Positions 12,810-18,702 of a stretch of DNA of 18,702 bases are shown here, piece by piece (positions within the stretch are counted from its first letter, which is position 1; every line of letters starts with the position of its first letter). Both the position numbers and the translations under genes were made by a program. Source of the DNA: JBBQDK01 sp038319625 (GTDB lineage: Bacteria; Pseudomonadota; Gammaproteobacteria; JBBQDK01); NCBI GenBank assembly GCA_038319625.1, contig JBBQDK010000049.1:1-18702 (forward strand), written 5' to 3'. A model generated the notes under the pieces. The model was not told the DNA's origin. It saw nothing but the letters and a program-made list of their open reading frames with translations, and searched no databases.

Positions 12810-14789
12810 ATGAACCACGGTGTCTTCGCTGAAATCATCGGACTGCTCGGCGGCGCCGTGCTGATGGTGTCGCTGTTCCGTCGCCTGCGCCTGCCGGCCA
12901 TCCTGGCCTATCTGTGCGTGGGCGTAATTGCCGGCCCGTACGGCATGGGCTGGGTGGCCGACACGGAAAACACGCGTTTCCTCGCGGAGTTCGGGGTGGT
13001 ATTTCTGCTGTTCACCATCGGACTGGAGTTCTCCCTGCCGCAGATGATCGCCATGAAGGAAGTGGTGCTCGGACTGGGTAGCGCGCAGGTCTTCATCACA
13101 ACTGTGCTGGGTGCGGTGATCGCCTGGCTGTTCGGTATGACCGGGAGCGGAGCCTTCGTTGTTGGCGGCGTGGTGGCCCTGTCTTCGACCGCGATTGTCA
13201 CGCGCCAGTTAATCGAACAGGTGGAATTGAATTCGCGCCATGGCCGCTACGCGCTCGGCGTGCTGCTGTTCCAGGACCTTGCCGTCATTCCATTTCTCAT
13301 CGTTATCCCGACGCTCGGTGGCAGCGGCGATCAGGCCATCGTTCTGCCACTCGTCTTCGCCATGCTCAAAGGCGTCGCCGCGTTCTTCATCATGCTGGGT
13401 ATCGGTCACTGGCTGCTGCGACCACTGTTCATCGGTATTGCCGCGGCGCGCTCATCGGAACTGTTCATGTTGAGCGTGCTATTGTTCACACTCGGGGCCG
13501 CTTGGCTCACACACATGAGCGGCCTGTCACTGGCGCTGGGCGCGTTCCTCGCCGGGATGATGCTGGGCGAAACTGAATTTCGCCACCAGGTGGAGGCCGA
13601 CATCCGGCCGTTTCGTGATGTGCTGCTGGGCCTCTTTTTCATCACTATCGGCATGTTGCTCGATGTCCACACTTTGCCGGCCGTGGGTCACTGGGTGCTG
13701 CTGCTGGCGCTGGCCATCATCCTGTTCAAGACCTTGCTGATTTTCGCACTGGGCCGGATGATGAACGCTGAACCGGGCGTTGCCTTGCGTACCGGGCTGG
13801 TACTGGCGCAAGGCGGCGAGTTCGGCTTCGCGCTGCTGTCGCTGGCAACAGTGCACGGACTGATGGATGCCCACGACAACCAGATCGTACTCGGCGGCAC
13901 GCTGCTCAGCATGGCACTGTCGCCCCTGGTGATCCGCTACAACGGTGCCATGGCCAAGCGTCTGTTCGCGCAAAGCTACGGCGGCGGCCGCGACCGCCAG
14001 GCACAGGATGTCCAGGTCAGCGCCAGCGGCCTGAGCCAGCACATCATCATCTGCGGCTACGGCCGCATCGGCCAGAACATCGCACGCTTTCTCGATGAAG
14101 AAGGTTTTGAATACCTGGCACTGGATCTCGATCCGCACACTGTGAGTGAGGCGCGCGCCGCCGGCGAACGGGTCCGCTACGGCGATTCCACCCACCGCGA
14201 GATCCTGCAGGCGTCCGGACTGGAGCGCGCCCGCGCGCTGGTCATCAGTTATGACGATGCGCCCGCCACCATCAAGATCCTGCAGCATACCCGTACATTG
14301 CGTCCAGACATGCCGGTACTGGTGCGCACCCGCGACGATACGGAGCTGGAGCATTTTCAAAAGCTGGGCGCGACCGAAGTCGTACCGGAAACACTGGAAG
14401 CCAGCCTGATGCTGGTATCGCATCTGTTGCTATTACTGGACGTGCCGGTGGCACGCGTGATCCGCCGCGTGCGTGATGTGCGCGCCGATCGCTACCGCTT
14501 GCTGCGTGGCTTCTTCCACGGTGATGAGAGTGAATCACTGGAACACTCACAGGGCTTCCGTGAGCGCCTGCACGCCGTGACCCTGCCCGACGGCGCCTAT
14601 GCGGTCGGCCGCACGATTGCCGAACTGGATCTGGCGGCCTCCGAGGTACAGGTCACCGCCGTGCGCCGTGGCGGTATCCGCGGCCCGCAACCCGGACCGG
14701 ACACACATCTGCGTGCCGGCGATGTGCTGGTACTGTATGGTTCACCCGAAGGCCTGGAGCATGTGGAGGGACAACTGCTCAAAGGCTGA
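12810..14789 (+). CDS. KefB-like CPA2 cation/proton antiporter with TrkA-N domain
   Basis: This is an inner-membrane monovalent cation:proton antiporter of the CPA2 family. The 659-residue product has a membrane part of about 12 hydrophobic segments (about 1-390) with the family run LAEFGVVFLLFTIGLE, GGVVALSSTAIVTRQL and LLFQDLAVIPFL, as in KefB/KefC. A TrkA-N (Rossmann) domain follows, starting IIICGYGRIGQN (Gly416, Gly418, Gly421) with an acidic LALDLD strand for NAD(H) binding. A TrkA-C-like domain lies at the C-terminus (AVGRTIAELDL to GDVLVLYG). The ATG at 12810 is chosen because the antiporter fold starts right there; the longer open frame from 12651 adds non-family sequence. There is no Shine-Dalgarno. 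Relatives exchange K+ or Na+ for H+; I cannot tell the ion or whether glutathione gates it. nhaA follows 64 bp downstream, suggesting one operon. Confidence 0.92.
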   Translation: MNHGVFAEIIGLLGGAVLMVSLFRRLRLPAILAYLCVGVIAGPYGMGWVADTENTRFLAEFGVVFLLFTIGLEFSLPQMIAMKEVVLGLGSAQVFITTVLGAVIAWLFGMTGSGAFVVGGVVALSSTAIVTRQLIEQVELNSRHGRYALGVLLFQDLAVIPFLIVIPTLGGSGDQAIVLPLVFAMLKGVAAFFIMLGIGHWLLRPLFIGIAAARSSELFMLSVLLFTLGAAWLTHMSGLSLALGAFLAGMMLGETEFRHQVEADIRPFRDVLLGLFFITIGMLLDVHTLPAVGHWVLLLALAIILFKTLLIFALGRMMNAEPGVALRTGLVLAQGGEFGFALLSLATVHGLMDAHDNQIVLGGTLLSMALSPLVIRYNGAMAKRLFAQSYGGGRDRQAQDVQVSASGLSQHIIICGYGRIGQNIARFLDEEGFEYLALDLDPHTVSEARAAGERVRYGDSTHREILQASGLERARALVISYDDAPATIKILQHTRTLRPDMPVLVRTRDDTELEHFQKLGATEVVPETLEASLMLVSHLLLLLDVPVARVIRRVRDVRADRYRLLRGFFHGDESESLEHSQGFRERLHAVTLPDGAYAVGRTIAELDLAASEVQVTAVRRGGIRGPQPGPDTHLRAGDVLVLYGSPEGLEHVEGQLLKG

Positions 14790-14853
14790 GGCAAACACTA
14801 CTGGTTCGAGTATGGAAGTTCTTGTTGAGTCTTATGTACGGAATTTACAAACC

Positions 14854-16224
14854 ATGAACAAACTGCACACCGATCATCGGGACGGCCACTATACGGCTCC
14901 ACTGGAACCGGCCTTCAATCGTATCGTCACGCCGTTCGAACAGTTCATCCACCACGAGACTACCAGTGGCATCATACTCATGGTGTGCACGGTGATCGCG
15001 CTACTGTTGGCCAACTCCCCCCTCGCCGAAACCTATCTGCACTTGATTCATAGTCACATCAGTATACGACTCGGCGACTGGGCCCTCGACAAGAGCGTGC
15101 ATCACTGGGTCAACGACGGACTCATGGCCTTGTTCTTCTTTATTGTGGGCCTGGAAATAAAGCGCGAAGTTCTGGTCGGCGAACTCGCCCGGCCACGCCA
15201 GGCGGTGCTGCCGATTCTTGCGGCACTGGGCGGCATGCTGATTCCTGCCTTGATCTTCCATTTCATCAACCCGCAACTGCCTGACGGGAATGGCTGGGGA
15301 ATACCCATGGCCACCGACATCGCCTTCGCGGTAGCCGCGCTGGTGCTGCTGGGGCGCCGCATACCACGCACCCTTATCATGTTTCTGGTAGCGCTCGCCA
15401 TCGTCGACGACCTGGGCGCGGTGGTAGTGATCGCCATTTTCTACACCGAACAGATCGCTATCGGTTTTCTCGTACTGGCCGCACTCATGGTGCTCATTCT
15501 GGTGCTGTTCAACCTCGGTGGCGTGCGCAAACCAGCTCCCTATTTACTGGTAGGTATACTGTTGTGGTTCTTCATGCTGCAATCCGGCGTGCATGCGACA
15601 CTCGCTGGCGTGCTGCTGGCCTTTACCATCCCGGCGCGGCCGAAATACGACCCACCACTGTTCACCGCCCGGATGCGCGAATTGCTCGATCGTTTCGAAG
15701 CAACGCATCAACGCGACACGAACATCCTCACCAACGGTACCCTCCTGAATCTTGCACAAACCCTGGCGCGTGATGCACACTTGGTCGAAACACCGCTGCA
15801 ACGTCTGGAGCATGCTTGGCATCTGCCGGTCGCATTGCTGGTCATCCCGTTGTTCGCACTTGCCAATGCTGGCATTCCATTGCATTTCCAGACACTCGGC
15901 ACCACCCTCAGTCATCCGGTCACATTGGGAGTGGGCGCGGGGCTGGTACTCGGCAAATTCATCGGCATCACCGGCGCGAGCTGGCTGGCCTTGCGCCTCG
16001 GCATCGGGCAACTGCCGCGTGGCACCACACTGGCACAGATCGCCGGCGTCGCCTTGCTCGGCGGCATCGGTTTTACGATGTCGATCTTCATCGCCGAACT
16101 CGCTTACAGCACTCAACCTGATTTGCTGCTCATGGCCAAGACCGGCATTCTCGCCGCATCCTTGCTCGCCGGTGCGCTTGGTTATGTGTGGCTGTTGTTG
16201 GTGACCCGCCTGCCGGAGTCGTGA
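14854..16224 (+). CDS. nhaA: NhaA, Na+/H+ antiporter
   Basis: This inner-membrane antiporter exports Na+ (or Li+) in exchange for protons, supporting pH and salt homeostasis. Family hallmarks are ETTSGIILMVCTVIALLLANS, HHWVNDGLMALFFFIVGLEIKRE, PMATDIAFA (Asp155, equivalent to E. coli Asp133), VALAIVDDLGAVV (Asp185/Asp186, the ion-binding pair), LQSGVHATLAGVLLAF and GGIGFTMSIFIAELA. From the chosen ATG it is 456 residues, longer than the 388 of E. coli, mainly from an extra soluble loop around 275-325, which is common in other NhaA branches. The start at 14854 (MNKLH) has GGA about 10 nt upstream; an alternative in-frame ATG at 14812 would add 14 residues. It is 64 bp after the CPA2 antiporter gene, probably co-transcribed. 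Confidence 0.95.
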   Translation: MNKLHTDHRDGHYTAPLEPAFNRIVTPFEQFIHHETTSGIILMVCTVIALLLANSPLAETYLHLIHSHISIRLGDWALDKSVHHWVNDGLMALFFFIVGLEIKREVLVGELARPRQAVLPILAALGGMLIPALIFHFINPQLPDGNGWGIPMATDIAFAVAALVLLGRRIPRTLIMFLVALAIVDDLGAVVVIAIFYTEQIAIGFLVLAALMVLILVLFNLGGVRKPAPYLLVGILLWFFMLQSGVHATLAGVLLAFTIPARPKYDPPLFTARMRELLDRFEATHQRDTNILTNGTLLNLAQTLARDAHLVETPLQRLEHAWHLPVALLVIPLFALANAGIPLHFQTLGTTLSHPVTLGVGAGLVLGKFIGITGASWLALRLGIGQLPRGTTLAQIAGVALLGGIGFTMSIFIAELAYSTQPDLLLMAKTGILAASLLAGALGYVWLLLVTRLPES

Positions 16225-16320
16225 GAATGCCGACACGCGCGCGATATCACTGATCAATTCATCGCAGTAATTTTGGGATGTCGGACCCGGACCCGGCAGG
16301 CGGGATACTCTCATGACACG

Positions 16321-16350
16321 GAAGCCGGGGCGTTCGGGGCCTTCTTTATC
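16321..16350 (+). terminator. Possible terminator after nhaA
   Basis: GAAGCC at the left pairs with GGCCTTC at the right if one C bulges, enclosing a GC-rich loop; TTTAT follows. It is about 100 bp after the nhaA stop. The bulge and short T-run make it a moderate candidate. Confidence 0.35.
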
Positions 16351-16351
16351 G

Positions 16352-16368
16352 TCAATAATGATTATTGA
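16352..16368. promoter_or_regulatory. Fur-like 7-1-7 dyad upstream of the P-type ATPase
   Basis: TCAATAATGATTATTGA is a perfect inverted repeat with 8-bp arms around a central G. Compared with the Fur 7-1-7 consensus TGATAATnATTATCA it matches at 5 of 7 positions in each arm. It lies about 200 bp upstream of the ATPase start and 130 bp after nhaA. It may bind a Fur-family metal regulator, or be a chance AT-rich palindrome. Confidence 0.4.
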
Positions 16369-16565
16369 AAATGACCATTCGTGAAATTACACAAGGCCCG
16401 CTCTGATTCGCGCAGAATGCAATCTGAAGCTATGGAAACCTTGATTTATTAGTTGAGCCGCCAAGGACGCCAGAAACCTTATAGTAATGACACACCGGTT
16501 ATCCACCTGTAACATCATTTGTGTATGTCTGTCACCCGCCACCTTTCCAGGCATCGACCGCTCTC

Positions 16566-18702
16566 ATGCCAGACGTCCTCTCCAATAGTGACAAGACCCC
16601 CTCCTGGCATGCCCTCGATGGTGCCGACTGCCTGTCACGCCAACAAAGCGCACCGACAGGCCTGACGCACAGCGAAGCGCAACGCCGTCTGATCGCATGC
16701 GGTCCGAACCGATTACCCGTACCACCGAAACGCAGCGCGCTGTGGCGGTTCCTACTGCAATTTCACAATGTCCTGATCTACATCCTGCTTGCATCGGGCA
16801 TGGTTACCTTGCTGCTGCGGGACTGGATCGACAGCGGCGTGATCTTTGGCGTCGTCGTCATCAACGCATTCATCGGGTTCATCCAGGAGGGCAAGGCGGA
16901 AAGCGCCATGAGCGCAATCCGCAATATGCTGTCCTTGCGGGCGCGGGTAAGACGCGACGGGATCGTGGTCGAGATTCCCGCTGAAGATCTGGTGGCAGGC
17001 GATATCGTGCATATCGCCGATGGCGACAAGGTACCGGCAGAAATACGCCTGCTGCAGACCCACTCATTGCGAATCGATGAGTCTGCGCTGACCGGCGAAT
17101 CCGAGCCGGCGGAGAAAGCCCCGCCGCGCACGGTGGTGGCGGCGCCGCTTGGCGAACGCAGCAGCATGGCCTACTCCGGCACGCTGGTAACGCATGGCCA
17201 GGGTGCTGGTGTGGTGGTCGCCACCGGCATGGCTACCGAAATCGGTCGCATCAGCAACCTACTGGCCACTGTCGAGCCACTCACCACGCCATTACTCGGC
17301 AAGCTGGATCGCTTCGGTCGGCAGTTGACCGTGGCGATCCTCGCGCTAGCCGGGCTCACCTTCGGCATCGGCGTGTTTGTGCATCATCTGCCCGGTAATG
17401 ACATGTTTCTCGCGGCGGTGGCATTGGCGGTTGCGGCCATTCCCGAGGGACTGCCGGCCATCATCACTATTACGCTCGCCATCGGTGTGCAGCGCATGGC
17501 GCGGCGCAACGTCATCATCCGGCACTTACCGGCAGTCGAGGCGCTGGGCGCGGTGACGGTGATCTGCAGCGACAAGACCGGCACCCTGACACGTAACGAG
17601 ATGACGACACAGCATATCGTCACTGCCACACAGCTGTACGCCGTGACCGGCGCCGGTTATGCGCCACAGGGTGATATCACACTGAACGATGAGATCATCA
17701 ACCCTGCGGAACACGCGGACCTGCTCGAACTGTGCCGCAGCGCGCTGCTCTGCAACGACGCCACGCTGCACGAACATGCCGGCAACTGGCAGCTCACCGG
17801 CGACCCGACTGAAGGCGCCTTGTTGACTCTGGGAATCAAGGCAGATCTGGATGTCGTGAAGGAACGTGAAATACGCCCGCGTCTCGATGAGATTCCCTTC
17901 GAATCCGAATATCGTTTCATGGCGACACTGCACCACGATCACGCCGGTCATCATTTCATTTATATCAAGGGCGCACCGGAACATCTGCTCGAGAGGTGCA
18001 CGGCACAGCGCAGTGACGGACAGGACCGGCCGCTGGATAAATCATACTGGCAGACACACATGGATACTCTGGCCGGCAACGGTGCGCGCGTACTGGCACT
18101 CAGTTTCAAGGCCGTCACATCGGAGCAGCGGGAACTGCACTTCGATACGGTCACCACCGGCCTGACGCTGTTGGGCCTGCTGGGCATCATCGACCCGCCG
18201 CGCAGCGAGGCGATTGCAGCTGTCGCACAATGTCGCCGCGCTGGCATTGCCGTAAAAATGATCACCGGCGATCACTATCTCACGGCACAGGCAGTCGGTG
18301 CTCAGCTCGGTCTCGATACAGCACTGGCATCGATGACCGGTACCGATCTGGAAGCTCTTGATGATACAGCCTTGCGCCAGGTGGCGCGTGATACCGTGGT
18401 GTTCGCGCGCACCAGTCCCGAGCTTAAGCTGCGCCTCGTGCAGGCCTTACAGGCCGACGGTGAGGTACTGGCCATGACCGGTGATGGCGTCAACGATGCA
18501 CCTGCATTGAAGCGTGCAGACATCGGCGTGGCCATGGGACTCAAGGGCACGGAAGCCGCCAAGGAAGCCGCCGAGATGGTACTCACCGATGACAACTTCG
18601 CCTCCATCGTCGCCGGCGTCGAGGAAGGTCGCACCGTTTACGACAACATCAAAAAATCGATCCTGTTCATCCTGCCGACGAACATGGCCGAAGCGCTGAT
18701 CG
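16566..18702 (+). CDS. Type II cation-transporting P-type ATPase (3' end missing)
   Basis: This membrane pump couples ATP hydrolysis to cation export. The 712 codons seen carry the full set of P-type motifs: TGES at 176-179 (actuator domain), PEGLPA at 293-298 in membrane segment 4, the phosphorylation motif DKTGTLT with Asp336, KGAPE in the nucleotide-binding domain, and TGDGVNDAPAL starting at 638 in the hinge. The N-terminal cation-ATPase domain (LTHSEAQRRLIACGPNRLP) and the segment 4 motif place it with the Ca2+ ATPase/PacL-like group; Glu294 and, at the edge, NMAE in segment 5 resemble SERCA ion ligands. The usual length is about 900 residues, so segments 5 (part) to 10 are missing, and ion identity (Ca2+, Mn2+ or other) stays open. 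The ATG has only a weak ribosome site. It follows nhaA by 341 bp and probably has its own promoter. Confidence 0.93.
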   Translation, partial: MPDVLSNSDKTPSWHALDGADCLSRQQSAPTGLTHSEAQRRLIACGPNRLPVPPKRSALWRFLLQFHNVLIYILLASGMVTLLLRDWIDSGVIFGVVVINAFIGFIQEGKAESAMSAIRNMLSLRARVRRDGIVVEIPAEDLVAGDIVHIADGDKVPAEIRLLQTHSLRIDESALTGESEPAEKAPPRTVVAAPLGERSSMAYSGTLVTHGQGAGVVVATGMATEIGRISNLLATVEPLTTPLLGKLDRFGRQLTVAILALAGLTFGIGVFVHHLPGNDMFLAAVALAVAAIPEGLPAIITITLAIGVQRMARRNVIIRHLPAVEALGAVTVICSDKTGTLTRNEMTTQHIVTATQLYAVTGAGYAPQGDITLNDEIINPAEHADLLELCRSALLCNDATLHEHAGNWQLTGDPTEGALLTLGIKADLDVVKEREIRPRLDEIPFESEYRFMATLHHDHAGHHFIYIKGAPEHLLERCTAQRSDGQDRPLDKSYWQTHMDTLAGNGARVLALSFKAVTSEQRELHFDTVTTGLTLLGLLGIIDPPRSEAIAAVAQCRRAGIAVKMITGDHYLTAQAVGAQLGLDTALASMTGTDLEALDDTALRQVARDTVVFARTSPELKLRLVQALQADGEVLAMTGDGVNDAPALKRADIGVAMGLKGTEAAKEAAEMVLTDDNFASIVAGVEEGRTVYDNIKKSILFILPTNMAEALI

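Larger units (their letters stand above)
16225..16565. other. 341-bp intergenic region between nhaA and the P-type ATPase
   Basis: No gene is seen here. It holds a possible nhaA terminator, a Fur-like dyad, and a TATAGT hexamer at 16480-16485 that could be the -10 of the ATPase promoter (a TTGAGC at 16453 is 21 bp upstream, too far for a good -35). Composition is more AT-rich between 16340 and 16500 than in the flanking genes. Confidence 0.6.

Noticed and set aside
14599..14853. N-terminal extension of NhaA overlapping the CPA2 gene
   Set aside because: It overlaps coding sequence of the TrkA-C-like domain in another frame and has no NhaA similarity.
16499..16507. DnaA-box-like TTATCCACC
   Set aside because: A single copy with one mismatch, no cluster of further boxes and no AT-rich unwinding region or dnaA/dnaN nearby; not an origin.

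Overview
This window looks like chromosomal DNA of a gammaproteobacterium of moderately high GC. The basis is a PhoB/PhoR pair, a PstS/PstC pair, an outer-membrane porin ending in Phe, a sigma-54 promoter and E. coli-like Pho boxes; the genus cannot be told from sequence alone. Coding density is normal. I found no rRNA, tRNA, CRISPR array, insertion sequence or phage gene, and no clear frameshift.

Left part (1-8534), a phosphate-starvation locus. On the minus strand, reading right to left, are phoB and phoR (overlapping by 4 bp), a two-gene operon for a GNAT/C39-peptidase fusion and a RimK-like ATP-grasp ligase, then pstS and the 5' part of pstC, which runs off the left edge. A plus-strand porin gene diverges from phoB. 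Three Pho boxes with 11-bp periodicity can be read directly: upstream of pstS, of phoB and of the porin (five units). A strong intrinsic terminator between pstS and pstC probably sets a high PstS:PstC ratio. PstS and PstC would import phosphate across the inner membrane, PhoR/PhoB sense and regulate, and the porin is probably the outer-membrane entry route. Two elements sit inside this block without an obvious phosphate role: the ligase/peptidase pair, and a small PilZ (c-di-GMP receptor) gene with a near-consensus sigma-54 promoter, an IHF-like site and an upstream dyad.

Middle part (8739-12233), ergothioneine biosynthesis. egtD (minus) diverges from egtC-egtB (plus, 4-bp overlap). EgtD would trimethylate histidine to hercynine, EgtB would join it oxidatively to a thiol donor, and EgtC would remove the glutamyl group. 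egtA and egtE are not in the window. A 124-residue protein of unknown function lies beside egtD in convergent orientation.

Right part (12810-18702), cation transport, all plus strand: a KefB-like CPA2 cation/proton antiporter with a TrkA-N domain, an NhaA Na+/H+ antiporter 64 bp downstream, and a type II cation-transporting P-type ATPase cut by the right edge. The long non-coding stretches here (12234-12809 and 16225-16565) hold several perfect dyads, including an 18-bp palindrome and a Fur-like 7-1-7 repeat.

The items most worth a second look are the RimK-like ligase plus GNAT/C39 operon embedded in the Pho locus, and the sigma-54-controlled pilZ gene.
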